Shown here: positions 7,781 through 15,765 of the stretch, piece after piece
Layout: every line of letters begins with the position of its first letter
How positions within the stretch are numbered: the first letter of the stretch is position 1
Assembly: GCF_016862995.1 (NCBI RefSeq)
Contig: NZ_BOOA01000017.1
Span: 1-64,000, forward strand
DNA length: 64,000 nt
Reading direction: 5' to 3'
DNA from: Acrocarpospora phusangensis
Lineage (GTDB): Bacteria; Actinomycetota; Actinomycetes; Streptosporangiales; Streptosporangiaceae
Translations under genes and position numbers: made by a program
The notes under the pieces: model-generated
Databases searched by the model: none
What the model was told of the DNA's origin: nothing
Seen by the model: the letters and a program-made list of their open reading frames with translations, nothing else

Positions 7781-10700
7781 TCAACGAACACTTGTGATGC
7801 GCTCAGCCCACCAGGTCAGACCCGCCCGCTCACAGCGTGCCGCGGCCGCGTCGAAGTGCGCGCGGCGGGCCTCGGCGTCCTCCGCGACCAGGCCGAGAAA
7901 GTAGCCGACCGGCCCGGCCGGGAAAGTCCCCGCGCCGATCGCCAGCCGGTCCTCGTACGGCAGCAGCCGCCGGTACATGTCCCGGGTCCCGGCCACGTCA
8001 CCGGTCGCCTGCCTGGCCAGCGCGCCCAGGCAGAGCGTGGGCAGCTCGGTGAAGTCCCGCGGCACCGGCTGCCAGCCTTCGCGGCGGATCGCCGCCAGCG
8101 TCTCCCGATCACCGGTGAAGGACGCCGACACGGCCTGGATGACCTGCCGGTGGGCCGGGAACGGCGAGAACCGCGCGATCAGCTCGTCGTCCAGGACGGG
8201 CTCGCCGTGGTGGAGGTTCGTGGCGATGAGCGCGGCGGCCAGGGACGCCTCGGTGTGCCAGAGGTTGAGCCGCTCGCCCGCCTCGGCCGCGGCCGTGTAC
8301 CGCTCCTCGGCGCCCGCCCGGTCGCCCTCGACCAGCCGCCGGGCGCCCGAGTAGATGAGGTGCTGGAACCGGGGCCAGGGCAGATCGAGCCGCTCGACGA
8401 GCCTGCCCGCCTGGTGGGCCGCCTGGTCCGCGCCGCGCGCGTCGTACAGCTCCAGCCGGGTGCGCTCCTGGATCAGCAGGCCGAGTAGTTCGAAGCCGGG
8501 CAGCCCCAGCGCCGCCAGCTCGTCGCCGATGGCGTCGAGTTCGGGGATCCGCTCGGCCAGCTGGACGCCCAGGTAGCGGGCGTTGAGCGTGACGGCGAGC
8601 AGCCGCCGGTCCGCGCCCGCCGCGACCAGGCGGCGGGCGATCGCCAGCGCCTCGGCCGTGGCGGTGTCGCCGCGCGGGTCGGCGGAGCCGTCGTAGAGCT
8701 CCATGCCGAGGCAGCCGAGCAGGCGGCAGCGCAGCTCGGAGTCGCCTTCCGGCAGCCGGCCGAGCACGCTCTCGATCCGCTCGACCGCCTGCACCTCCCG
8801 GTCCCCGTAGGTGTAGAACTTCCACAGGCCGGGGGCGTCGAGGCTGGTCAGGGCGCTCGCGGCCAAGGCGTCGCCGCCGGTCCTGTCGGCGGCCAGCACC
8901 GCCTCGTTGCGGGTGGCCCGCGCGCCGAAGCCGTCACCGGCGTCGAGCTGGGCGCGGACCAGGCCGAGCAGCAGCTCCACGTGCCGCGCCGGATCCGCGC
9001 CGGGCAGGCGGCCGTGCGTGTCGGCCGCCCGCCGCCACCACAGGACCGCGTCGTCGTGGGCGTACCGGTTCGCGGCCTGCCGGGCCGCCGCCGCGCACAG
9101 GTCGACGGCCTGCGCCGCGCCGGAGGGCCCGGCGGCCAGGGCGTGCGCGGCCATCGCCATCAGGTCGGCGGCCGGGCGGCGCTCCAGCCCGCGCAGCACC
9201 GCCAGGTGCAGCTCGGCCCGGCGGCCGGGCGGCAGGTCGGCGTAGCAGGTCTCCCTGATCAGGTCGTGGGTGAACTCGTGGTCGTCGCCGAGCAGCCGGG
9301 TGGCCTGAGCCGCCGCCACGGCCTCCGCCACCAGCCGCGTCCCGTCCTCGGCGAGCGTCTCGGCCAGCAGCAGCGGGTCCGCCGCGCCGCCCGCCACGGC
9401 GGCGGCCTCCAGCACGGCGCGGTACGCCTCGGGCAGCCGCCTGATCCGCTGCCGCAACACGTCCGCGAGCCCTTCCGGCACCGTGCCGAGCGCCCGGGCC
9501 AGCCCTTGGTCCTCGGCCAGGCGCAGGGTTTCCCGGATGAACAGCGGGTTGCCGCCGGTGCGCTCGGCCAGCGCGGTGGCCCGTTCGGGATCGAGGCCCG
9601 AGAGTTCGGCGACCGAGGCGGCGTCCAGTCCGGCCAGCGGCAGGCGTAACGCCTGGCTGCGCCCCACCATGCCGAGCGCGTCGTACATGGCGGGCGGGCC
9701 CTCCCCCGAGCGTACGGTGATGACCACGGCGACCCGCCCCCGCTGCAGTTTGGCCAGGTCGGCGAGGAGCCCGAGGGAGGCCGCGTCCGCCCACTGCAGG
9801 TCGTCGAGGACGAGCAGCAGGGGCCGGGCGGCCGACACCGCGGCCAGGTAGGCGGCCACCGCCCGATGCAGCCTGAACCTGGCCTCCCCGTCTTCGCGAC
9901 GGCCCACGCCGTCGCGAAGGCCGACGCCCTCACGAACGCCGACGCCCTCACGAAGGCCGGCGCCAGGGTGTTCGCCGACGCGCTCATCCGGATCCTCCCG
10001 ATGGTCACGGCCGATCCGGTCGCCCTGGTCGTCGTGGTCGTCGGTGAGGGGCCTGAGGGCGTCCGCCTCCGCCGGGCCCGGTGGCGTGCGCGCGGCCAGC
10101 TCCCGGGCGATCTGCCGCCACGGCCAGAGCGGCGGCGCGCCCGACATCTCATGGCAGTGGCCCCAGGCCACCTGCCAGCCGGCGGCCTCCCGCCCGCGCG
10201 CGAACTCCCCCGCGAGCCAGGTCTTCCCGATGCCCGGCTCGCCGGAGACGACCACCATGCGGGTGACGCCGGCGCTGACGTCCGCGGCGACCTCGGTCAG
10301 CCGGTCGAGCTGGGCGGCCCGCCCGACGGTCAGCCGGGCCGCCGGCCGGGGTTCCGCCGCTGCGACGAGGACGGCGCCGCCCAGCGCGGGATCCTGCTCC
10401 AGGATCATCGCCTCCAGCCGCTGGATGCCCGGCCCCGGGTCCAGCCCGAGCTCCTCGGCCAGATGGCGCCGGGCCGCGCGCAGGGCGTCGAGCGCGTCGG
10501 CCTGGCGGCCGAGCCGGTACAGGGCGCGGGCCAGGGCCTGCCACAGGCTCTCCCGCAGCGGGTTCGCGTGGGCCAGCGCGGTCAGCTCGGCGAGCATGCC
10601 GGGCGACGGCTCCATACTCGCCAGCCGCTGCTCGCGCACGGCCAGGCGGGCCTGCTCCAGGCGTTCGATCTCCGGCCGCAGCCAGGGCACGTCGGCGAAC

Positions 10701-11089
10701 TCCTCGTACGGCGTGCCCCGCCACAGCTCCAGGGCCGCGTCGTACCGCCCCTGCCCGGACAGCCGGTCGAACTCGTCGGCGTCCAGCCAGTGCGGCCCCA
10801 GCGCGTACCCCGGCGGCCTGTTGATCAGCAGGGTCGAGGGGGTGCGCGGCGCGCGCCCGGGTTCGAGGAGGCGGCGCAGGTTGGAGATGTAGCTGTGGAG
10901 CGTTCCCAGCGCACGCGCCGGGGGCTCGCCGTCGTAGAGGTCGTCGAGCAGCGCGTCGACGGAGACGGTCGCGCCGCGCGCGATGAGCAGGCGGGCCAGC
11001 AGCAGGCGTGGCCGCGGGCCGCCGACATCACTCGGGTCTCCGTTGACGGACACCGTGAAAGGACCGAGAACGCGGAACATCGCCTGCAT
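7781..11089 (-). CDS. Large BTAD-ATPase transcriptional regulator (AfsR/SARP-like)
   Basis: 1,102 aa. Order: OmpR-type winged helix (about 1-97, FRVLGPFTVSVNG), bacterial transcriptional activator domain (98-232, LWRGTPYEEF and LDPGPGIQRLEAMI), AAA-type ATPase with Walker A GEPGIGKT (283-290) and Walker B LLLVLDDLQWAD (424-435), then a long helical TPR-like tail. A charged repeat insert (about 350-401) separates Walker A from Walker B. The ATG at 11089 has no ribosome site; CACAAT lies exactly 6 nt upstream, suggesting a leaderless mRNA. It follows kduD by 52 nt on the same strand, but its own promoter makes a link to pectin use uncertain. Target genes are unknown. Confidence 0.88.
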   Translation of the reverse strand: MQAMFRVLGPFTVSVNGDPSDVGGPRPRLLLARLLIARGATVSVDALLDDLYDGEPPARALGTLHSYISNLRRLLEPGRAPRTPSTLLINRPPGYALGPHWLDADEFDRLSGQGRYDAALELWRGTPYEEFADVPWLRPEIERLEQARLAVREQRLASMEPSPGMLAELTALAHANPLRESLWQALARALYRLGRQADALDALRAARRHLAEELGLDPGPGIQRLEAMILEQDPALGGAVLVAAAEPRPAARLTVGRAAQLDRLTEVAADVSAGVTRMVVVSGEPGIGKTWLAGEFARGREAAGWQVAWGHCHEMSGAPPLWPWRQIARELAARTPPGPAEADALRPLTDDHDDQGDRIGRDHREDPDERVGEHPGAGLREGVGVREGVGLRDGVGRREDGEARFRLHRAVAAYLAAVSAARPLLLVLDDLQWADAASLGLLADLAKLQRGRVAVVITVRSGEGPPAMYDALGMVGRSQALRLPLAGLDAASVAELSGLDPERATALAERTGGNPLFIRETLRLAEDQGLARALGTVPEGLADVLRQRIRRLPEAYRAVLEAAAVAGGAADPLLLAETLAEDGTRLVAEAVAAAQATRLLGDDHEFTHDLIRETCYADLPPGRRAELHLAVLRGLERRPAADLMAMAAHALAAGPSGAAQAVDLCAAAARQAANRYAHDDAVLWWRRAADTHGRLPGADPARHVELLLGLVRAQLDAGDGFGARATRNEAVLAADRTGGDALAASALTSLDAPGLWKFYTYGDREVQAVERIESVLGRLPEGDSELRCRLLGCLGMELYDGSADPRGDTATAEALAIARRLVAAGADRRLLAVTLNARYLGVQLAERIPELDAIGDELAALGLPGFELLGLLIQERTRLELYDARGADQAAHQAGRLVERLDLPWPRFQHLIYSGARRLVEGDRAGAEERYTAAAEAGERLNLWHTEASLAAALIATNLHHGEPVLDDELIARFSPFPAHRQVIQAVSASFTGDRETLAAIRREGWQPVPRDFTELPTLCLGALARQATGDVAGTRDMYRRLLPYEDRLAIGAGTFPAGPVGYFLGLVAEDAEARRAHFDAAAARCERAGLTWWAERITSVR
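9890..9980. repeat. In-frame 18-bp minisatellite inside the BTAD regulator
   Basis: Four to five imperfect 18-bp units (core GCCGACGCCCTCACGAA) encode the hexapeptide series EGVGVR, EGVGLR, DGVGRR. They lie between Walker A and Walker B. The unit length keeps the frame. Confidence 0.75.
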
Positions 11090-11141
11090 GGGGGGATTGT
11101 GCCACGATCATCGCATTGTCCACCCGCCGCGGATGATCTCC

Positions 11142-11894
11142 CTAGCGGGCCAGCCAGCCGCCGTCCACGGCCAGCACGTGGCCGTTGACGTAGTCCGACG
11201 CGCGGGCGGCCAGGAAGACCGCCGCGCCCTCCAGGTCGTCCGGCGCGCCCCACCGGCCGGCCGGGATCCTGGCCCGGATCGCGGCCTCCCGCTCGGTGTC
11301 GGCCCGCAGGGCGGCGGTGTTGCCGGTGGCGACGTAGCCGGGCGCGATCGCGTTGACCTGTACGCCCGCCCCCGCCCACTCGCAGGCCAGCGCCCTGGTC
11401 AGCCCGGCCACCGCGTGCTTGGCGGCCGTGTACCCGGGCACGGTCACCCCGCCCTGGAAGGAGAGCATCGAGGCCAGCATGATGATCTTCCCGGTGCCGC
11501 GGGACACCATGGGCGCCCCGAACGCCTGGCTGAGCAGGAAGACCGCGTCCAGGTTGACGTCGAGCACGTCCCGCCAGTCCCGGTAGGAGTGCTGGGCGGC
11601 GGGCGCCCTGCGGATGATCCCGGCGTTGTTGACCAGCACGTCCACCTGCCGGAAGCGCAGCAGCTCGGCGGCGGCGGGCGCGATGGCGGCGGGCAGCGCG
11701 AGGTCGAGCACCCAGCGGTCGGCCTTGCGGCCGAGGGCCACCACGTCGGCCTCGACCTCGTCCAGGTCGTCGCGGTGGCCGTGCAGGACCAGGTCGGCGC
11801 CGGCGCGGGCGAGCCCGACGGCGACGGCCCTGCCGATGCCGGTCCTGGCGCCGGTGACCAGCGCGGTCCGGCCGGCCAGGGAGAAGAGCGTCAC
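11142..11894 (-). CDS. kduD: 2-deoxy-D-gluconate 3-dehydrogenase / DKI-II reductase (SDR)
   Basis: Reduces 2,5-diketo-3-deoxygluconate (DKI-II) to 2-keto-3-deoxygluconate with NAD(P)H, the step after KduI. 250 aa, classical short-chain dehydrogenase: cofactor loop TGARTGIGRAV, NNAG, active-site YTAAK, and the C-terminal VLAVDGGWLAR typical of KduD. The GTG start at 11894 overlaps the kduI stop by four bases (GTGA), so the two are translationally coupled. Without kduI next to it, a generic gluconate dehydrogenase would be the other call. Confidence 0.88.
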   Translation of the reverse strand: MTLFSLAGRTALVTGARTGIGRAVAVGLARAGADLVLHGHRDDLDEVEADVVALGRKADRWVLDLALPAAIAPAAAELLRFRQVDVLVNNAGIIRRAPAAQHSYRDWRDVLDVNLDAVFLLSQAFGAPMVSRGTGKIIMLASMLSFQGGVTVPGYTAAKHAVAGLTRALACEWAGAGVQVNAIAPGYVATGNTAALRADTEREAAIRARIPAGRWGAPDDLEGAAVFLAARASDYVNGHVLAVDGGWLAR

Positions 11895-12697
11895 CGCAGG
11901 CCGCCGATCGGCACCAGGTCCATGTCCTCGTACGCCTGGTTCTCCCCGCCCATCGCCCACACGAAGGAGTAGCTCCGGGTGCCGAACCCGCAGTGCACCG
12001 ACCAGGGCGGCGAGATCACCGCCTGCCGGTCGGCGACGATCAGGTTGCGGGTCTCGGCGGGCTCCCCCATCAGGTGCACGACGCGGTGCCCGGGTTCGAG
12101 GTCGAAGTACAGGTACGCCTCGGTGCGCCGCCGGTGGGTGTGGCAGGGCATCGTGTTCCACATGCTCCCGGGCGCGAGCACGGTCACCCCCAGCACCAGC
12201 TGGCAGCTGCGCACCCCCTTGGCGTGGATGTGCTTGTAGATCACGCGCTCGTTGGCGCCCTCCCGGCCGCCCAGCCGCACGGGTTCGGGGTCGGCGGACT
12301 TGGCGGTGGGGAAGGTCGTGTGCGCGGTGGTGGACACCAGGTAGAACGCGCCGCCGGCGAAGGTGATCTCGACCGCTCCCCTGCCGACGTACAGGCACTC
12401 CTTGCCCGCCAGCGGGTACGGCGTGCCGTCCACGGTCACCACGCCGGGGCCGCCGACGTTGACCACGCCCAGTTCGCGGCGTTCCAGGAAGTACGCGGAG
12501 CCGAGGGGTTCCGGGCAGGGCAGCGGCAGCGGCTCCGGGCCTGGCACCGCGCCGCCGAGGACCAGGCGGTCCTCGTGGGAGTAGAGCAGCCGCACCTCGC
12601 CCTCGGCGAACAGGTCTCCGGCCAGGAAGCGGTCCCGCAGCCGGTCGGTGCTCATGCCGGGGATCTGGTCGGGCGCGGTGGCGTACCTGATGTCCAT
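11891..12697 (-). CDS. kduI: 5-keto-4-deoxyuronate isomerase
   Basis: Converts 5-keto-4-deoxyuronate, from unsaturated galacturonate, to 2,5-diketo-3-deoxygluconate. 268 aa bicupin. The metal-binding set is visible: His186 and His188 (CHTHRRRTE), Glu193 and His235 (WSVHCGFG). The start ATG 12697 (MDIRYATAPDQ) follows a GGAG at 7 nt; an in-frame GTG at 12727 lies upstream of the operator and is rejected. The 17-bp operator at 12709-12725 ends only 11 nt before the start codon, so repressor binding would cover the leader. First gene of a kduI-kduD unit. Confidence 0.93.
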   Translation of the reverse strand: MDIRYATAPDQIPGMSTDRLRDRFLAGDLFAEGEVRLLYSHEDRLVLGGAVPGPEPLPLPCPEPLGSAYFLERRELGVVNVGGPGVVTVDGTPYPLAGKECLYVGRGAVEITFAGGAFYLVSTTAHTTFPTAKSADPEPVRLGGREGANERVIYKHIHAKGVRSCQLVLGVTVLAPGSMWNTMPCHTHRRRTEAYLYFDLEPGHRVVHLMGEPAETRNLIVADRQAVISPPWSVHCGFGTRSYSFVWAMGGENQAYEDMDLVPIGGLR

Positions 12698-12708
12698 TCG
12701 GGCTCCGT

Positions 12709-12745
12709 ATTCCACTACACAGAACATCTAATTGCTACATGGAAC
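12709..12745 (-). promoter_or_regulatory. Tandem operators upstream of kduI
   Basis: On the minus strand the proximal copy (12709-12725) reads GTTCTGTGTAGTGGAAT. The distal copy (12729-12745) reads GTTCCATGTAGCAATTA, where only the first eleven bases match. The offset is 20 bp, the same as at 3203/3223, and again the weaker copy is the distal one. Confidence 0.65.
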
Positions 12746-12749
12746 ACAA

Positions 12750-12770
12750 GTGAGCATAAAGAAAGCTCAC
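12750..12770 (-). terminator. Weak hairpin at the end of the mutarotase gene
   Basis: GTGAGC (12750-12755) and GCTCAC (12765-12770) form a 6-bp stem around an A/T-rich 9-base loop that includes the mutarotase stop codon. It could limit read-through into kduI. Confidence 0.4.
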
Positions 12771-13723
12771 CTGGAGCGGAAGCGGTAGTCCGTCCGGGAG
12801 GTGAACTCCTCGCCGGGGCGGAGCACGGTGGACGGGAAGTCCGGCCGGTTCGGCGAGTCGGGGAAGTGCTGGGTCTCCAGGCAGAGGCCCGCGTGCGGCC
12901 CGAACGGGGTGATCTCGCGGGTGAGCATGCCCCCGGTGTAGAACTGCACGCCCGGCTGCGTGGTGGCCACCTCAAGCGTCAGGTCCTCGTGCTCGACCCT
13001 GGCCTTCACGCCGTCCCCGGGGTTGAGCACGTAGTTGTGGTCGTACGCGCCCCGGAGCCGGTCCCCCACCCGCCGGGGTGCGCGGAAGTCGAACGGCGTG
13101 CCCGCCACCGGCGCGATCCCCGTGGGGATCTTGTGCTCGTCCACCGGCGTGTACCCGTCCGCGTCGATCATGACCACGTGGTCGAGCACGTCCCCCGAGC
13201 CCGCCAGGTTGAAGTACGAGTGGTTCGTCAGGTTCAGCACGGTCGGCGCGTCCGTGAACGCCGAGTACACGATCCCCAGCCCGCCCTCCCCCAGCGTGTA
13301 GGTGACCGAGACGCGCAGCGTGCCCGGGTATCCCTCCTCGCCGTCGGGGCTGACGTAGCCGAGCCGCAGCCGCGCGTCCCCGTCCGGTTCGGCGAGCCAG
13401 ACCCGCTTGTCGAACCCCCGCAGGCCGCCGTGCAGGTGCGCGGTCCCGTTGTTCTGCGCCAGCTCGTACGGCTTCCCGTCCAGCTCGAAGCGGCCGTTCG
13501 CGATGCGGTTGCCGTACCGGCCGACGACGGCGCCGAAGTAACGGCTCCGGGTGCGGTAGTCGGCCAGGGTCTCGCAGCCGAGCACGACGTCCCGCCCGGC
13601 CACCTCCAGCGACTGGATCACGCAGCCGTAGGTGAGCACGCGCGCGGTGAGGCCGCCGGAGGCGAGCGTGTACCGCTCGACGCTCTCGCCCTCGGGCGTG
13701 ACGCCGAAATGTTCAGACTTCAT
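12767..13723 (-). CDS. galM: Aldose 1-epimerase (galactose mutarotase)
   Basis: Interconverts alpha and beta anomers of sugars in the cytosol, feeding the right anomer to downstream enzymes. 318 aa. Hallmarks seen are VVGRYGNRIANGRF, NNGTAHLHGG (catalytic histidine), LNLTNHSYFNL and the C-terminal GLCLETQHFPDSPN with the catalytic glutamate. The ATG at 13723 overlaps the lacI stop (ATGA), so it is coupled to the regulator and probably sits in its regulon. In this setting it may act on galacturonate or galactose side-chain sugars of pectin (inference). Confidence 0.93.
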   Translation of the reverse strand: MKSEHFGVTPEGESVERYTLASGGLTARVLTYGCVIQSLEVAGRDVVLGCETLADYRTRSRYFGAVVGRYGNRIANGRFELDGKPYELAQNNGTAHLHGGLRGFDKRVWLAEPDGDARLRLGYVSPDGEEGYPGTLRVSVTYTLGEGGLGIVYSAFTDAPTVLNLTNHSYFNLAGSGDVLDHVVMIDADGYTPVDEHKIPTGIAPVAGTPFDFRAPRRVGDRLRGAYDHNYVLNPGDGVKARVEHEDLTLEVATTQPGVQFYTGGMLTREITPFGPHAGLCLETQHFPDSPNRPDFPSTVLRPGEEFTSRTDYRFRSR

Positions 13724-14697
13724 GAAGGCACCGGTCCCGTCGAATCGCGGATGATCAGATGGGTGGCCAGGGTGGCGAGCGCGGGGGTGGCCGTCTCGCC
13801 CGCGCCGACGAGCTGGAGCAGCAGATCCACGGCGGTCCGGCCGGCGGCCTCGGTCGGCATGGCCACCGTGGTGAGTTTGGGCCGGGTCAGCCGGCCCGGC
13901 ACGATGTCGTCCACGCCGACCACGCTGATCCGGCCCGGCACCTCGACGCCGCGCTCGTCCAGCCCCTCCACCAGGCCGATGGCCATCAGGTCGTTGTAGG
14001 CGAGCACCGCGGTCACGTCGGCGGCCAGCACGGCCTCCGCCGCGGCGATGCCGCCGTGCTCGGTGGGCGAGTTGGGGCCGATGACGGTCAGCTCGATGCC
14101 GTCCGCGGCGCGGGCCGCGTCCGACATCTCCCGGCTGGTCCAGGACCCGGCCGGACCGGCCAGCAGCGCGATCCTGCGGTGGCCGAGGGCGGTGAGGTGC
14201 TCGATGGCCAGCCTGGCGCCGTGCCCCACGTCCATGAGCACGGTGGACATGCCGCGCAGCCGCCGGTTGACCACGACGAACGGCACGTCCTCGCTGAGCT
14301 TCTCGATGGCCCGGTTGGACAGTCGCGGGCTGCACAGCAGCACCCCGTCCACCTGCTTGGTCAGGGTCTGGATCAGCTCCTCCTCGACCTGCGGGTCCTC
14401 GTCGGTGTCGGCGACGAAGACGTGGTAGTCGCGGAGCCGGGCGTGCGCCTGGGCGGCCTTGATGAGCGGCGGGAAGAACGGGTTGGCGATGTCGGCGACG
14501 ATCAGCCCGAGGTTGTGCGTGCGCCCGGTGGTCAGCGCGCGGGCCGCCCGGTTGGGGCGGTAGCCGAGATCCTCCGCGATGGCCAGCACCCGGTTCCGGG
14601 TCTCCGGATTGACCAGGTGGGGAGCCGAGAACGTACGGGAGACGGTCGAGACGTGTACCCCGGACGCCTGTGCCACGTCGCGGATCGTCGCTGCCAC
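13720..14697 (-). CDS. LacI-family transcriptional regulator of the ABC/oxidative uronate operon
   Basis: 325 aa DNA-binding protein. The LacI helix-turn-helix and hinge are at the N-terminus (TIRDVAQASGVHVSTVSRTF, then RPNRAARAL), followed by a periplasmic-binding-protein-like sensor (LGLIVADIANPFFPPL, VVGVDDIVPGRLTRPKLTTV). I start at GTG 14697 because AAAGGGG lies 4-5 nt before it; a GTG at 14712 is in frame. Two LacI-type palindromes stand in the 156-bp divergent gap to the ABC operon, so it most likely represses that operon and itself until a sugar ligand binds. Confidence 0.92.
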   Translation of the reverse strand: MAATIRDVAQASGVHVSTVSRTFSAPHLVNPETRNRVLAIAEDLGYRPNRAARALTTGRTHNLGLIVADIANPFFPPLIKAAQAHARLRDYHVFVADTDEDPQVEEELIQTLTKQVDGVLLCSPRLSNRAIEKLSEDVPFVVVNRRLRGMSTVLMDVGHGARLAIEHLTALGHRRIALLAGPAGSWTSREMSDAARAADGIELTVIGPNSPTEHGGIAAAEAVLAADVTAVLAYNDLMAIGLVEGLDERGVEVPGRISVVGVDDIVPGRLTRPKLTTVAMPTEAAGRTAVDLLLQLVGAGETATPALATLATHLIIRDSTGPVPS

Positions 14698-14731
14698 GGA
14701 ACCCCTTTCCACCGCTTTGAGCGCAGATTAC

Positions 14732-14745
14732 TGCAAGCGGTTGCA
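14732..14745. promoter_or_regulatory. LacI-type operator 1
   Basis: TGCAAGCGGTTGCA, a near-perfect 14-bp palindrome with the CG centre typical of LacI/GalR members, placed 35 bp upstream of the lacI start. Confidence 0.75.
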
Positions 14746-14773
14746 TTTGTGTCAAGCGATCCAAACTTACCCC

Positions 14774-14803
14774 TTGACGTTTCCTGGGGGTGAATGCCAT
14801 GTT
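14774..14803 (+). promoter_or_regulatory. Promoter of the ABC/oxidative uronate operon
   Basis: TTGACG (14774-14779), an 18-bp spacer and CATGTT (14798-14803) resemble a housekeeping sigma promoter. Operator 2 begins 4 bp after the -10, covering the start site. Confidence 0.55.
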
Positions 14804-14806
14804 TCG

Positions 14807-14820
14807 TGCAACCGGTTGCA
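14807..14820. promoter_or_regulatory. LacI-type operator 2 (perfect palindrome)
   Basis: TGCAACCGGTTGCA is a perfect 14-bp palindrome. It sits over the expected transcription start and 75 bp from operator 1, a spacing that would allow looping. Confidence 0.8.
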
Positions 14821-14853
14821 GAACTTCCCCTCCAACTGAAGGAGTTACCGGCC

Positions 14854-15765
14854 ATGGCGGTCGCCGTGGAAGGAAGACGCCGTCGCCCCCGGCGGCCAGG
14901 AAAGCCAAGAACCCCCTATGTGCTGATCGCGCCGGCGGTCGTGGCGATGCTCGGGTTCCTCGTGTACCCGATGGCCAGCGTGCTCTACTACAGCCTGCAG
15001 CACTACAACGTGAGCAAACCGTGGGAGGACGGCTTCGCCGGACTCGCCAACTTCCAGGCCATGCTGGACGACCCGCTCTTCTGGCAGAGCCTGGGCTTCA
15101 GCGCCAAATGGGTGCTGGTCGAGGTCACGCTGCAGCTGCTGTTCGGCCTGGCGCTGGCGCTGATCGTCAACGAGACGTTCGTCGGCCGCGCGCTCTCCCG
15201 CGCGCTGGTCTTCTCGCCGTGGGCGGTCTCCGGCGTGCTCACCACGGGCATCTGGATCCTGCTCTACAACCCGACCACGGGCGTCTTCCGCTACCTCGCC
15301 GACCTGGGCATCGGCTCGTACGACACCGCCCCGCTGGCCGACCCGGACACGGTGTTCGCCGCGGCCGTGGTGGCCGAGCTCTGGCGCGGGGTGCCGTTCT
15401 TCGCGATCCTCCTCCTGGCCGACCTGCAGACGATCAACAACGACCTGTACGAGGCCGCCGCCGTCGACGGCGCCACCCGGGTCCGCCGCTTCCTGCACAT
15501 CACGCTGCCGCACCTCAAGGACGCGATCATCCTGTCCACCCTGCTGCGCGCGGTGTGGGAGTTCAACAACGTGGACCTGCTCTACACGCTGACCGGCGGC
15601 GGCCCCGCCCACCAGACCACCACGCTCCCCCTGTACGTCGCGGCCAAAGCCGTGCAGTCCCACGACTTCGGGTACGGCTCGGCCCTGACGACGGCCGCCT
15701 TCCTGATCCTGACCTTCTTCTCGATCGCCTATCTGAGGCTGAGCAAGTTCGGAGCGCGTACGTGA
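14854..15765 (+). CDS. ABC sugar transporter permease (MalF/UgpA type)
   Basis: Inner-membrane half of an importer, 303 aa, with six predicted helices starting at YVLIAPAVVAMLGFLVYPM. The EAA loop that docks the ATPase reads EAAAVDGATRVRRFLHITLP. Start ATG 14854 has GAAGGAG 9 nt upstream. First gene of an overlapping operon that goes on with the second permease, three sugar-acid enzymes, a fusion oxidoreductase and the solute-binding protein. The likely cargo is galacturonate or oligogalacturonides, from context. Confidence 0.9.
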   Translation: MAVAVEGRRRRPRRPGKPRTPYVLIAPAVVAMLGFLVYPMASVLYYSLQHYNVSKPWEDGFAGLANFQAMLDDPLFWQSLGFSAKWVLVEVTLQLLFGLALALIVNETFVGRALSRALVFSPWAVSGVLTTGIWILLYNPTTGVFRYLADLGIGSYDTAPLADPDTVFAAAVVAELWRGVPFFAILLLADLQTINNDLYEAAAVDGATRVRRFLHITLPHLKDAIILSTLLRAVWEFNNVDLLYTLTGGGPAHQTTTLPLYVAAKAVQSHDFGYGSALTTAAFLILTFFSIAYLRLSKFGART

